Origin: Mycobacterium senriense
Lineage (GTDB): Bacteria; Actinomycetota; Actinomycetes; Mycobacteriales; Mycobacteriaceae
Length of the DNA stretch: 64,000 nucleotides
Reading direction: 5' to 3'
NCBI RefSeq assembly: GCF_019668465.1
Contig: NZ_AP024828.1
Coordinates: forward strand, 5,270,001-5,334,000
The position numbers and the translations under genes were made by a program. Shown here piece by piece: positions 1-9,214 of the stretch (positions within the stretch are counted from its first letter, which is position 1; every line of letters starts with the position of its first letter). Below the pieces are notes generated by a model that saw only the letters and a list, made by a program, of their open reading frames with translations, searched no databases and was not told the origin of the DNA.

Positions 1-1
1 G

Positions 2-259
2 CGGCTGGGCATCAAACGCTTGCTGCGCAGCGCGATTCTGCCGCTGTCCTTCGGTTTCCCCTTCGGCCTGAGCGCGGTCATCCCGCCGAACCTGCCGCTG
101 CCCACCAAGATCGTGACCCAGGTGCTGGAGCCCATCGACATCGCCAAGCAGTTCGGCGACGACCCGGACGTCGACGAGGTCGACGAGTACGTGCGGTCGG
201 TGATGCAGGAGGCGCTGACCGAGCTGGCCGCCAAGCGTCGTTTCCCGATCCTGGGCTGA
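2..259 (+). CDS. Lysophospholipid acyltransferase-like protein, C-terminal part (Rv1428c-like)
   Basis: The window opens inside this gene; about 86 C-terminal residues are visible, ending in FPILG. The stretch around PPNLPLPTKIVTQVLEPIDI resembles the C-terminal part of PlsC-type (LPLAT) acyltransferases, where a proline-rich loop precedes a G/EPIDI segment. The catalytic HX4D motif would lie upstream of the window. It is 3 bp from fadD12 on the same strand, and in H37Rv the equivalent trio is Rv1428c-fadD12-lipO, so a lipid-remodelling operon is likely. The acyltransferase identity rests mainly on this synteny plus the weak C-terminal motif. Confidence 0.7.
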   Translation, partial: RLGIKRLLRSAILPLSFGFPFGLSAVIPPNLPLPTKIVTQVLEPIDIAKQFGDDPDVDEVDEYVRSVMQEALTELAAKRRFPILG

Positions 260-262
260 GCC

Positions 263-1918
263 GTGCCGAATCCGTTGAGCGAGACCCTAGGCCTGGTCAG
301 CACGCTGAGCCGCGCCGGCATGATCGCGCCGATGCGTCCCGACCGCTACCTGAAGATGGCCGCGGCCATGCGCCGCGAGGGCATGGGCATGACGGTCGGC
401 TTCGCGAGTGCGGCGCAGCGCTGCCCGGATCGTCCCGGGCTGATCGACGAACGTGGCGCGCTGACCTGGCGTGAACTCGACGAGCGGATCAACGCGTTCG
501 GCGCCGCGCTGCAGCAGCTGCCCGCGGGTCAACCCAAGGTCGTAGGCGTCATGTGCCGCAATCACCGCGGCTTCGTCGAAGCGGTGGTGGGCGTCAACCG
601 GATCGGCTCCGACGTCGTTTTGCTGAACACGTCGTTCGCCGGGCCCGCGCTGGCCGAGGTGGTCAACCGCGAGGGCGTCGACGCCGTGGTGTACGACGAG
701 GAATTCACCCCGACGGTGGACCGCGCGCTGGCGGACAGGCCGGACGCCGCCCGCATCGTGGCCTGGACAGTCCCCCGCAAGCGGGAGGGGCCCCCAGGGC
801 AACACGATCTCACCGTCGAGAAGCTGATCGCCGCCCACGCCGGGCAACAGCCCCGGCGCTCGGGCCGCAAGGGCCGGATGATCCTGCTCACCTCCGGCAC
901 CACCGGAACGCCCAAGGGCGCCAACCAAACCGGCGGCAACGCCGGAATCGGCACGCTCAAGGCGATTCTGGACCGCACGCCGTGGCGGGCCGAGGAGAAC
1001 ATCGTGATCGTGGCGCCGATGTTCCACGCCTGGGGCTTCTCCCAGTTGATCTTCGCCGCGTCCATGGCCTGCACGGTGATCACCCGGCGCAAGTTCGACC
1101 CCGAGGCCACGCTGGACCTCATCGACCGCCACAAGGCCACCGGGCTTGCCGTGGTTCCGGTGATGTTCGACCGCATCATGGAGCTGCCCGCCGAGGTGCG
1201 GCGCCGCTACAGCGGCCGGTCTTTGAGATTCGCCGCCGCCTCGGGATCGCGGATGCGACCCGACGTGGTGACCGCGTTCATGGACGCGTTCGGCGACGTG
1301 ATCTACAACAACTACAACGCCACCGAGGCCGGCATGATCGCGACGGCCACCCCGCAGGACCTGCGCGCGGCGCCCGACACCGCGGGCCGGCCCGCGGGGG
1401 GAACCGAAATCCGGATCCTGGACCCGGAATTCAACGAACTGCCCACCGGGGAGGTCGGCAGCATCTATGTCCGCAACAACACTCAGTTCGACGGCTACAC
1501 CTCGGGCAGCACCAAGGACTTCCACGCCGGCTTCATGTCATCGGGCGACCTGGGCTATCTGGACGAGGCGGGGCGCCTGTTCGTCGTCGGCCGCGACGAC
1601 GAGATGATCGTCTCCGGCGGCGAGAACGTGTACCCGATCGAGGTGGAGAAGATTTTGGCGGCACATCCCGACGTGGCGGAGGCATCGGTGATCGGCGTGG
1701 ACGACGAACAATACGGGCAGCGGCTGGCGGCCTTCGTGGTGCTCGAGCCGGGCGCCGCGCTCGACGCGGGCGCCGCACCCGAGGCGCTCAAGCAGCACGT
1801 GCGGGAGAACCTGGCCAACTACAAGATCCCCCGCGAGATCACCGTGCTGGACGAGCTTCCCCGCAGCAGCACCGGCAAGATCCTGCGCGCCGAGCTGCAA
1901 GCGCGGGTGACCGGCTGA
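263..1918 (+). CDS. fadD12: Fatty-acid-CoA ligase FadD12
   Basis: Member of the ANL superfamily, which adenylates a fatty acid with ATP and transfers it to CoA. The 551-residue product has the phosphate-binding loop LLTSGTTGTPKGA (about residue 210), the A5-type NNYNATEAG motif, the hinge region GDLGYLDEAGRLFVVGRDDE followed by SGGENVYPIEVE, and the C-terminal catalytic lysine in PRSSTGKILR. Length and motif order fit a complete FadD enzyme. The GTG start at 263 sits 3 bp after the upstream stop, and its TGA overlaps the ATG of lipO by one base, giving a tight three-gene operon. Substrate chain length cannot be read from sequence. Confidence 0.93.
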   Translation: MPNPLSETLGLVSTLSRAGMIAPMRPDRYLKMAAAMRREGMGMTVGFASAAQRCPDRPGLIDERGALTWRELDERINAFGAALQQLPAGQPKVVGVMCRNHRGFVEAVVGVNRIGSDVVLLNTSFAGPALAEVVNREGVDAVVYDEEFTPTVDRALADRPDAARIVAWTVPRKREGPPGQHDLTVEKLIAAHAGQQPRRSGRKGRMILLTSGTTGTPKGANQTGGNAGIGTLKAILDRTPWRAEENIVIVAPMFHAWGFSQLIFAASMACTVITRRKFDPEATLDLIDRHKATGLAVVPVMFDRIMELPAEVRRRYSGRSLRFAAASGSRMRPDVVTAFMDAFGDVIYNNYNATEAGMIATATPQDLRAAPDTAGRPAGGTEIRILDPEFNELPTGEVGSIYVRNNTQFDGYTSGSTKDFHAGFMSSGDLGYLDEAGRLFVVGRDDEMIVSGGENVYPIEVEKILAAHPDVAEASVIGVDDEQYGQRLAAFVVLEPGAALDAGAAPEALKQHVRENLANYKIPREITVLDELPRSSTGKILRAELQARVTG

Positions 1919-3189
1919 TGCGGCTGGCCCGGACCATCAGGAAACCCCGGCCGCTCGCCCGAGCCGCGCTCGAATTGGCCAACGCCGCCAACGGTTTACG
2001 CCCACTGGCCCGCAAGGGTTACACCACCGTGCTGGTCTTCTGGTTCGGCTGGCCGGCCTCCGAGGTGCCCGGCGTCTACTTCTCCGCCTCGCTGTTCGAC
2101 GCACTGCGGCGGGGCCGACGCGGCGACTTCGCGGGGCGGCGCGGCAAGGCCGCGCTGACCATGACGGCGGCGTCCTGGGCCATCCTGGGCGTGATCAAGT
2201 ATCGCGGCGTCACCACTCCCGGTCCGGTGCTGGAGGCCGGGCTGCGCGACCAACTGGGCGACGACTACGAAGAGGCGCTGAGCAAGCTGCCCCAGAGCAC
2301 ACCGACGCGCAGCGGGCGGCGCACCCTGCCGCTGGGCAACACCGTGGCGCGCCGCCGCTACGTCGAGAAGACCAACGTGGTGTCCTACGGTCCGCACGGC
2401 CGCGCCAACCTCGCCGACATCTGGCGCCGCCGCGATCTGCCGCGCGACGGCAAGGCGCCCGTGCTGCTGCAGGTCCCCGGTGGCGCCTGGGTGATCGGAA
2501 TGCGCCGCCCTCAGGCCTATCCGCTGATGAGCCACCTGGCCGCGCGCGGCTGGGTGTGCGTGTCGATCGGCTACCGGGTGTCGCCGCGGCACACCTGGCC
2601 CGACCACATCGTCGACGTCAAACGCGCGCTGGCCTGGGTCAAGGAGAACATCTCCCGCTACGGCGGCGACCCGAACTTCGTGGCCATCACCGGCGGATCC
2701 GCCGGTGGCCATCTATGTTCGCTCGCGGCGCTGACGCCTAACGACCCGAAGTTCCAGCCCGGCTTCGAGGATGCCGACACCTCGGTGGTCGCCGCGGTGC
2801 CGGTGTACGGGCGCTACGACTGGTTCTCGACCGAGGGCGAGGGCCGGCGCGAATTCGTGGACCTGCTCCAAAAGTTCGTTGTCAAAAAGAAATTCGCCAC
2901 CCACCGCGACATCTACGTGGACGCCTCGCCGATCCGGCGGTTGCGCGCCGACGCACCGCCGTTTTTCGTCCTGCACGGCCACGACGATTCGCTGATCCCG
3001 GTCGGCGAGGCCGAAGAGTTCGTCGAGGAACTGCGCGCGGTGTCCAAGAATCCGGTCGCCTACGCCGAATTACCGCACGCTCAACACGCTTTCGACATCT
3101 TCAGTTCCCCGCGCGCGCATCGGTCCGCGGAGGCCGTTGCACGATTCCTGTCGTGGGTGTACGCGACGAATCCACCCGAGCGCGACTGA
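1918..3189 (+). CDS. lipO: Alpha/beta hydrolase esterase LipO
   Basis: A 423-residue protein with a hormone-sensitive-lipase-like alpha/beta hydrolase domain in its C-terminal two thirds. The oxyanion region reads LLQVPGGAWVIG, the nucleophile elbow is GGSAGGH, the acid lies near HGHDDSLIP, and the catalytic His is probably in HAQHAFD. The N-terminal ~150 residues lack hydrolase motifs and include hydrophobic stretches, as in H37Rv LipO (420 aa). The ATG at 1918 overlaps the fadD12 stop (TGATG). An open frame extends upstream inside fadD12 but has no matching domain and was not used. Substrate unknown; an acyl ester processed with FadD12 is plausible. Confidence 0.88.
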   Translation: MRLARTIRKPRPLARAALELANAANGLRPLARKGYTTVLVFWFGWPASEVPGVYFSASLFDALRRGRRGDFAGRRGKAALTMTAASWAILGVIKYRGVTTPGPVLEAGLRDQLGDDYEEALSKLPQSTPTRSGRRTLPLGNTVARRRYVEKTNVVSYGPHGRANLADIWRRRDLPRDGKAPVLLQVPGGAWVIGMRRPQAYPLMSHLAARGWVCVSIGYRVSPRHTWPDHIVDVKRALAWVKENISRYGGDPNFVAITGGSAGGHLCSLAALTPNDPKFQPGFEDADTSVVAAVPVYGRYDWFSTEGEGRREFVDLLQKFVVKKKFATHRDIYVDASPIRRLRADAPPFFVLHGHDDSLIPVGEAEEFVEELRAVSKNPVAYAELPHAQHAFDIFSSPRAHRSAEAVARFLSWVYATNPPERD

Positions 3190-3282
3190 GGCGTCGCAGC
3201 GTCTTTCGCGATTCTCTGTAATCCCTTGTGTCACTGTGGTTTCAGTGGCCACAAAGCGGCGTTTCTTGTCGGTGGGTGCGGC

Positions 3283-3288
3283 TAGTTT
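3283..3288 (+). promoter_or_regulatory. -10 hexamer TAGTTT for a leaderless transcript
   Basis: TAGTTT fits the mycobacterial TANNNT -10 consensus and lies 6 nt before the GTG at 3295, so transcription would begin at about the start codon. No Shine-Dalgarno sequence is present. Confidence 0.5.
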
Positions 3289-3294
3289 GGCGGT

Positions 3295-4660
3295 GTGAGT
3301 GCAAGTAGTGCCCAGGATGTCGACGCGGTGTTCGATGCGCTGGATGCCGACTTGGACCGGGCGTGCGCTTTGTCGTTCGACGCGTTGGATCCGCGCCGGC
3401 AACTGGCGGTATTGGAGCGCTGTGAGAGGCTGCGCCGGCGCATACCGGCCTTGGAACATCCGGTGATCAATTCCCTTGCACGCCAAGCTCCGTCGCTAGA
3501 GATCGGCGGCACCGTGTGCCATGCGATCGCCGAGGCGACGCTGATCAGCCGCACCGAGGCATCCCGGCGCATCAAGGAGGCGCGGGACCTGGGCCCGCGG
3601 CACGGCCTGACCGGCGAACCGCTGCCACCGGCCCTGGCCACCACCGCGGCCGGTCAACGCGACGGCACACTGGGGGCCGGTCAGGTCGCGGTGATCCGCA
3701 AGTTCTATCACCAACTGCCCGGCTGGGTGGACGTCGCGACCCGCGAGCAGGCCGAGACTCGGCTGGCCAAGGATGGCAGCAGGTTTCGACCCGAACAACT
3801 GGCCGGGCTGGGCCAAGACGCTGGCCGACTGCCTCAACCCCGACGGCATCTACCGCGACGAGGACAGGGCCCGGCGGCGTGGACTGAGCCTGGGTAGCCA
3901 GCGCTCTGACGGGAGGTCGGAACTACGTGGCTGGCTGACCCCCGAAGCGCGCGCCACCCTGGAAGCCGTACTGGCCAAGCTCGCCGCGCCGGGCATGTGC
4001 AATCCCGACGACGAAAGTCCCTGTGTGGACGGCGCGCCCAGCCAAGAGGCGATCGAGCGCGATCCGCGATCCGCTGCCCAGCGCAACCACGACGGACTGC
4101 TCGCCGCGCTGCGCGCGGTGTTAGCCTCCGGAGACCTGGGTCGGCACAACGGCTTACCGGCCTCCATCGTCGTCACCACCACGCTGCAGGATCTGGAAGC
4201 GGCGGCCGGTCGCGGGCTAACCGGAGGCGGCACGATTCTGCCGATGAGCGACGTGATCCGCCTGGCCCGCCACGCCCATCACTATTTGGCGATCTTCGAC
4301 AAGGGCAAGGCGCTGGCGCTGTATCACACCAAACGCCTCGCCTCCCCCGGACAACGAATCGTGTTGTACGGCAAGGACCGCGGTTGTAGTGCCCCCGGGT
4401 GCACGGTTCCCGGCTACTACTGCGAGGTCCACCACGTCACCGACTACGCCACGTGCCAGACCGCCGACGTAAACGACCTCACCTTCGCCTGCGGCCCACA
4501 CCATCGCCTGCTGCGACCCGGCGGCTGGACCACCCGCAAAAACACCCGCGCCGAGACCGAATGGATCCCGCCGCCGAAGCTGGACCGCGGCCAACCGCGA
4601 ACCAATACCTTCCACCACCCCGAAAAACTGCTACGCGACGGTGAAGAGGACGATCCCTAG
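3295..4660 (+). pseudogene. 13E12-family DUF222/HNH endonuclease gene with a frameshift
   Basis: The 5' part (GTG at 3295) encodes a DUF222 segment that reads normally to [10 protein letters not shown]. The rest of the family domain, from [12 protein letters not shown] through a C-terminal HNH motif ([19 protein letters not shown]), continues in the next frame to 4660. The switch falls near 3808-3812 in ctgggcc. Removing one G there joins the halves into the usual sequence [15 protein letters not shown]. It is therefore a single-base-insertion pseudogene, a sequencing error, or less likely a programmed frameshift. 13E12 genes are multicopy in mycobacteria, and a second, intact member is at 50431-51693. 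Confidence 0.85.
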
Positions 4661-4730
4661 CGCGATCGCCGGGGCCTAGCCTGATGGCGGCGACCCGCTT
4701 CGCCCGGCTTCGCCGCGCTTGCGATCGCCG

Positions 4731-6125
4731 CTAACCGTTCTCGCGCGCGGCGGCCTTCTCCAGGTCGGTCAACGCCGGCTCGATCCGATCGGCCATATCG
4801 TCGATGTCGTTGGCCACCTCGGGGGTGGTCACGAAACCGAAGTCCAGGTAATCGGTGTAGGAGAAGCAGGTGATGTTGAGCGCGACGTCCATCACCGGCG
4901 GCCCCAGCGGCACCAGCGAATCCAGCTTGGCGCCGGCCATGTACAGCGGGAACGGCGGGCCGGGGACGTTTGAGACAACCAGGTTGATAGGAGCCAGGTT
5001 TCGCGACAGCCCGCTGGCCGTGTAGGCCCGGGCGGCGAGCCCCAACAACCCCGGCGGCGTGGTCTCGGTCAGCCCCATGATCTGATGCGCCGACAACGCC
5101 TTGGCCATCAGCTTCGCGTTCTGGGTGCTCTCGCGAATGGCCCGCAGCCGCTCCCCCGGGTCTTCGACATCGGTGGCCAACGAGACCGTCATCGAGCCCA
5201 CCTGGTTGCCGACGTCGTCCTTGTTCTCGTCGGTGCGCGTCGACACGGGGATCTGCGCGATCAGCGCTTTGGCGGGCAGCTCGCCGCGCTTCTGCAAGTA
5301 GTCGCGGACCGCGCCGGCCACCAGCGCGAGCACGACGTCGTTGAGCTTGACGCCGTACGCGTCCTTGATGACTTTGGCGCGGGTCAGTTCGACGCGGCAG
5401 CCGGTGATGCGCCGGTGCGGCGAGACCGGTGCATTGAAACGGGTTTTGGGCGCCTCGAAGTAACGCGGCGGTCTGCTGCGCACACCCAGTGTGGCGATCT
5501 GCTGGCGCACGGTCTGCTCCATCAGCCGAGCGATGCGGAACGGCGTCTTGACACCGACGTTGATCAGCGCGCCCACGGCGCGCCGCTCCAGCCCCGGCAG
5601 CTCGAACCCCACCAGCGATCCGACCGTTTCCTGTTGCGGCGCACGCGGTTCCGGCGTGGCGTCGAACAGGATCTCGCCCAGCCCGGCGCCCGAGACCCCG
5701 TCGACGATGGCGTGGTGCATCTTGGTCAGCGTGGCGATCCGGCCGCCCTCGACGCCCTCGATCACCCACATCTCCCACAGCGGCCGGGAGCGGTCCAGTT
5801 TGTAGGACATCAACCGGCCCACCAGCTCCTCGAGCTCGCGACGCCCGCCCGGCGCCGGCACACCGATGCGACGGACGTGGAAGTCGACGTCGAGCTCCTC
5901 GTCTTCGACGAACCACGGCCGGTCCAAGCCCAGCGGCGCGCCGGTGACCCGCCATCGCAGCTGCGGCACCTCCGGCAGGCGCTCGATCAACAATTGACGG
6001 AGACGTTGAAAGCTGTACTCGGAAGTGTCCTTCGGGTCGCAGATCGCCAGCGCCCCCACATGCATGTGCCAGCCCGCAGTTTCTGCAGACCAAAACGCCG
6101 CATCAACACTCGAAAGCCGTTTCAT
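4731..6125 (-). CDS. Wax ester synthase/diacylglycerol O-acyltransferase (WS/DGAT)
   Basis: Acyl-CoA-dependent acyltransferase of the Tgs family that makes triacylglycerol or wax ester, homologous to Rv1425. The 464-residue product has the catalytic MHHAIVDG (HHXXXDG), the [11 protein letters not shown] motif just before it, and the C-terminal [14 protein letters not shown] (ND) motif of the second domain. The ATG at 6125 ([12 protein letters not shown]) is preferred over an upstream in-frame ATG because the -10 sequence TACGGT lies exactly 6 nt before it and the family begins with this LSxxDAxFW motif. It is a single-gene transcript, convergent with the 13E12 pseudogene. Confidence 0.92.
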   Translation of the reverse strand: MKRLSSVDAAFWSAETAGWHMHVGALAICDPKDTSEYSFQRLRQLLIERLPEVPQLRWRVTGAPLGLDRPWFVEDEELDVDFHVRRIGVPAPGGRRELEELVGRLMSYKLDRSRPLWEMWVIEGVEGGRIATLTKMHHAIVDGVSGAGLGEILFDATPEPRAPQQETVGSLVGFELPGLERRAVGALINVGVKTPFRIARLMEQTVRQQIATLGVRSRPPRYFEAPKTRFNAPVSPHRRITGCRVELTRAKVIKDAYGVKLNDVVLALVAGAVRDYLQKRGELPAKALIAQIPVSTRTDENKDDVGNQVGSMTVSLATDVEDPGERLRAIRESTQNAKLMAKALSAHQIMGLTETTPPGLLGLAARAYTASGLSRNLAPINLVVSNVPGPPFPLYMAGAKLDSLVPLGPPVMDVALNITCFSYTDYLDFGFVTTPEVANDIDDMADRIEPALTDLEKAAARENG

Positions 6126-6131
6126 CACCCG

Positions 6132-6137
6132 ACCGTA
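6132..6137 (-). promoter_or_regulatory. -10 hexamer TACGGT upstream of the WS/DGAT gene
   Basis: On the minus strand TACGGT is separated by 6 nt (cgggtg) from the ATG at 6125, consistent with a leaderless mRNA. This placement supports the chosen start. Confidence 0.5.
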
Positions 6138-6246
6138 GCCCCCCAACCCCCATCGCGACCAGCAATGGTAAACAAACTACCCGCGGGTTAGGCGTCGCTT
6201 GATTCGCCCGACTCCTCAGCCCGCCGCTTCGCGGCGCGCATCGTCA

Positions 6247-7224
6247 TCAGGCGTCCTCCAGCAGATCCGGTGTGACCGCCGACTCGGTGTCGGGAATGCC
6301 CTCGACCTTCGCCTTGCGATCGGCCATCGACAACAGTCGCCGAATACGTCCCGCCACAGCATCTTTCGTCATCGGCGGGTCGGCGAGCCGGCCGAGCTCC
6401 TCCAGCGACGCCTGCCGGTGCTCGACCCGCAGCTTGCCGGCCGAGGCCAGATGGTTGGGGACGGTGTCGCCCAGGATCTCCAGGGCCCGCTCCACCCGGG
6501 CCGCGGCCGCGACCGCGGCCCGCGCCGAGCGGCGCAGGTTGGCGTCGTCGAAGTTGGCGAGCCGGTTGGCCGTGGCGCGGACCTCGCGCCGCATCCGGCG
6601 CTCCTCCCAGACCAGCCGGGTGTCCTGGGCGCCCATCCGGGTAAGCAGCGCGCCGATCGCCTCGCCGTCGCGCACCACCACCCGGTCGGCGCCGCGGACC
6701 TCGCGGGCCTTCGCGCTGACACCGAGCCGGCGCGCGGCACCCACCAACGCCAGCGCCGCCTCCGGGCCGGGGCAGCTGACTTCCAACGCCGACGAACGCC
6801 CGGGTTCGGTCAGCGACCCGTGCGCCAGGAAGGCTCCCCGCCAGGCGGCCTCGGCGTCGCCGACGCTGCCGCCCACCACCTGGGCCGGCAGTCCGCGCAC
6901 CGGGCGGCCGCGGTTGTCGAGCAGGCCGGTCTGGCGCGCCAACGCCTCGCCGTCGTTGGCCACCCGCAACACGTATCGGGTGCTCTTGCGAATCCCGCTG
7001 GCCGACAACACATGTACGACGGCGCTATATCCGTAGAGCTCGAAAATGTCCTTACGCAACCGCCGCGCGACGTTACCCAGGTCCACCTCGGCCTCGACCA
7101 CCACGCGGCCACCGACGATATGCAGCCCACCGGCGAACCTCAGCAGGGACGTGACCTCCGCCCGGCGCGCGCTGACCGATTTCACGATGAGGCGGCTCAG
7201 TTCGTCTTTGACTTCGGTCGTCAT
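6247..7224 (-). CDS. whiA: WhiA-type DNA-binding regulator
   Basis: Homologue of Rv1423: a LAGLIDADG-homing-endonuclease-like N-terminal fold joined to a C-terminal helix-turn-helix ([20 protein letters not shown]), with no endonuclease activity known in the family. In actinomycetes WhiA works with WhiB-type proteins in division and development. The product is 325 residues from the ATG at 7224 ([12 protein letters not shown]), which overlaps the yvcK stop as ATGA. A GTG two codons upstream is the alternative. It is the last gene of the uvrC-rapZ-yvcK-whiA operon, an order conserved widely in Gram-positive bacteria. Confidence 0.93.
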   Translation of the reverse strand: MTTEVKDELSRLIVKSVSARRAEVTSLLRFAGGLHIVGGRVVVEAEVDLGNVARRLRKDIFELYGYSAVVHVLSASGIRKSTRYVLRVANDGEALARQTGLLDNRGRPVRGLPAQVVGGSVGDAEAAWRGAFLAHGSLTEPGRSSALEVSCPGPEAALALVGAARRLGVSAKAREVRGADRVVVRDGEAIGALLTRMGAQDTRLVWEERRMRREVRATANRLANFDDANLRRSARAAVAAAARVERALEILGDTVPNHLASAGKLRVEHRQASLEELGRLADPPMTKDAVAGRIRRLLSMADRKAKVEGIPDTESAVTPDLLEDA

Positions 7225-8297
7225 GGCCACGCGTCGTCACCCCTTGGTCCGCTGCCGGCCGGTCCACTCCCCCCGGCTGGTGGGCTTGCACCGTCGACCC
7301 GAATATCCGCGGTGGCCGTGACCGACGACGGTCCCGGAGCCTTGTGGGCCGCCCGGACCCCGTCCAGGGCCGCCGCGAGCTTGCCTGGATCATGTAAAGG
7401 TGTACCAGGTCTGGCCACGTCGGCGAAGTGGACCTCGGCCGAAAGCAGTGTGGCGGTGCGGCGCAGTTGATCGCGCTCGCGCTCACTGGGCACCCGTTCG
7501 ACGTCGATGATGATGTCGTGCACGCTGAACTCCGGTGCGTGCTGGGCCAGCACGTGCAGATGACGCTCGACGGAGAAGCCGGCCGTCTCCCCCGGCTCGG
7601 CCACCAGATTGAGCACCAGGGCGCGGCGCGCGGTGGTCGCCCGCAGCGCCGCGGCCAGCTCGGGCACCAGCACATGCGGGATCACGCTGGTGAACCACGA
7701 GCCGGGGCCCAGCACCACCAGATCGGCGGCCATGATGGCGTCGACGGCCTGGCGGGTCGCCGGGGGGTTGTCCGGCAGCAGCCGGACGCGGCGCACCTTG
7801 CCCGGCGTGGTCGCGATGGCCACCTGGCCGCGGATCAGCCGGAACATCCGCGGGTCGCCTTCCAGACCGGAGACGTCGGCCTCGATCTGCAGCGCGATCG
7901 GGCACATCGGCAGCACCCGGCCCTTGACGCCGAGGATGCGTCCGAGCTCGTCGAGGGCCGCCACCGGGTCGGCCAGCACCTCGGACAGGCCGGCCAGCAT
8001 CAGGTTGCCGATCGGATGCCCGGCCAGGGCGCCGCTGCCGCCGAACCGGTGCTGCATGATGGTCGCCCACAGCCGCCCATGCGGACTGTCAGACGCCAAG
8101 GCCGCCAACGCCATTCGCAGATCACCCGGCGGCACCACACCCAGTTCGCTGCGCAGCCGACCGGAAGAACCACCGTCGTCGGCGACGGTCACCACCGCGG
8201 TGACGTAGGGAGTCAGCCGGCGGGCCGCCGACAACGTCGCGTACAGGCCGTGTCCGCCGCCCAGCGCGACGATGCCCCGGTTCAGCGGCTCGGTCAT
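7221..8297 (-). CDS. yvcK: YvcK/CuvA family gluconeogenesis and cell-wall factor
   Basis: A 358-residue member of the CofD/YvcK family (Rv1422, CuvA). The N-terminal [20 protein letters not shown] is the glycine-rich nucleotide/sugar-nucleotide-binding turn, and the [12 protein letters not shown] motif follows at about residue 40, as in all YvcK proteins. The family binds UDP-sugars and links carbon metabolism to peptidoglycan synthesis at the poles; it is not the F420 enzyme CofD itself. Its ATG overlaps the rapZ stop, and its stop overlaps whiA. The C-terminal ~30 residues are Pro/Gly/Ser-rich and probably disordered. Confidence 0.92.
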   Translation of the reverse strand: MTEPLNRGIVALGGGHGLYATLSAARRLTPYVTAVVTVADDGGSSGRLRSELGVVPPGDLRMALAALASDSPHGRLWATIMQHRFGGSGALAGHPIGNLMLAGLSEVLADPVAALDELGRILGVKGRVLPMCPIALQIEADVSGLEGDPRMFRLIRGQVAIATTPGKVRRVRLLPDNPPATRQAVDAIMAADLVVLGPGSWFTSVIPHVLVPELAAALRATTARRALVLNLVAEPGETAGFSVERHLHVLAQHAPEFSVHDIIIDVERVPSERERDQLRRTATLLSAEVHFADVARPGTPLHDPGKLAAALDGVRAAHKAPGPSSVTATADIRVDGASPPAGGSGPAGSGPRGDDAWP

Positions 8298-9214
8298 TCG
8301 CGGCCCAGATCCCGGTGCAGCACCCGCACCGACAGTTGCGCTTCGCCCTTCTGGGCGTTCAGCAACTGCATCAACGCCTCCGCGATCGCGACGCTGCGAT
8401 GCTTACCGCCCGTGCACCCGATGGCGACCGTCATATAACGCTTGCCCTCCCGGCGGTAGCCGTCGACGACCAGAGATAGCAATCGATGGTAGGCGTCGAG
8501 GAACTCGGCCGCGCCGGGCTGGCTCAACACGTAATCACGCACCGCGGGGTCCTGCCCGGTGCGGGGACGCAACTCGTCAACCCAGTGCGGGTTCGGCAGG
8601 AACCGCACGTCCATCACCATGTCGGCGTCCATCGGCAGGCCGTACTTGAAGCCGAACGATTCGACCGTGACGCTGGTGGTCGCACTGGCGTCACCGCCGA
8701 ACGCCCGCTCGATGGTCTCGCGTAGGCCCCGCACCGACAGCGTCGAGGTGTCGATGATCAGGTCGGCGGTGGCGCGAACGGAGGCCAGCATCCGGCGCTC
8801 GGCGGCGATGCCCTCGGCCAGCGTCTGATCGCCCTGCAACGGGTGGCTGCGGCGATTCTGCTCGTAGCGGCGCACCAACATGTCGTCGGATGCTTCCATG
8901 AAAACCACCCGCGGGGCGATGTTTCGGGTCGCCAGCTCCCTGCGCACCGAGTCCAGATCACCGGTGAAGCCGCGCGACCGCACGTCCATCACCACCGCCA
9001 GCTGGGTGATCCGCGACCCCGCGTCCATACCGAGATCGACCATCCGGGTGATCAGCTGCGGGGGCAGGTTGTCCGCCACATACCAGCCGAGGTCTTCGAG
9101 CACCTTGGCCGCGGTGCCCCGCCCGGCGCCGGACAATCCGGTCACCAGAACGACGTCGATACCGGCCGGGGCATCCACCGAGTGGCCACCCGCGAACTCA
9201 CCTGGGCCCGTCAC
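8294..9214 (-). CDS. rapZ: RapZ-family nucleotide-binding protein
   Basis: A 306-residue homologue of Rv1421. The N-terminal P-loop reads [10 protein letters not shown], with Arg where the canonical Walker A has Lys. The family C-terminal domain is intact, with [23 protein letters not shown] and [12 protein letters not shown]. In E. coli RapZ is an RNA-binding adaptor for GlmZ decay. That small RNA is not known in mycobacteria, so the role here probably concerns signalling to cell-wall precursor synthesis with YvcK. Overlaps uvrC upstream and yvcK downstream through ATGA junctions. Confidence 0.92.
   Translation of the reverse strand: MTGPGEFAGGHSVDAPAGIDVVLVTGLSGAGRGTAAKVLEDLGWYVADNLPPQLITRMVDLGMDAGSRITQLAVVMDVRSRGFTGDLDSVRRELATRNIAPRVVFMEASDDMLVRRYEQNRRSHPLQGDQTLAEGIAAERRMLASVRATADLIIDTSTLSVRGLRETIERAFGGDASATTSVTVESFGFKYGLPMDADMVMDVRFLPNPHWVDELRPRTGQDPAVRDYVLSQPGAAEFLDAYHRLLSLVVDGYRREGKRYMTVAIGCTGGKHRSVAIAEALMQLLNAQKGEAQLSVRVLHRDLGRE

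Noticed and set aside
287..1525. Long minus-strand open frame opposite fadD12
   Set aside because: It lies antisense to a clear acyl-CoA ligase; the translation is Gly/Arg/His-rich without motifs, typical of shadows in high-GC DNA.
553..1917. Upstream extension of the lipO frame through fadD12
   Set aside because: The extension is Arg-rich nonsense. The esterase homology and the TGATG junction put the start at 1918.
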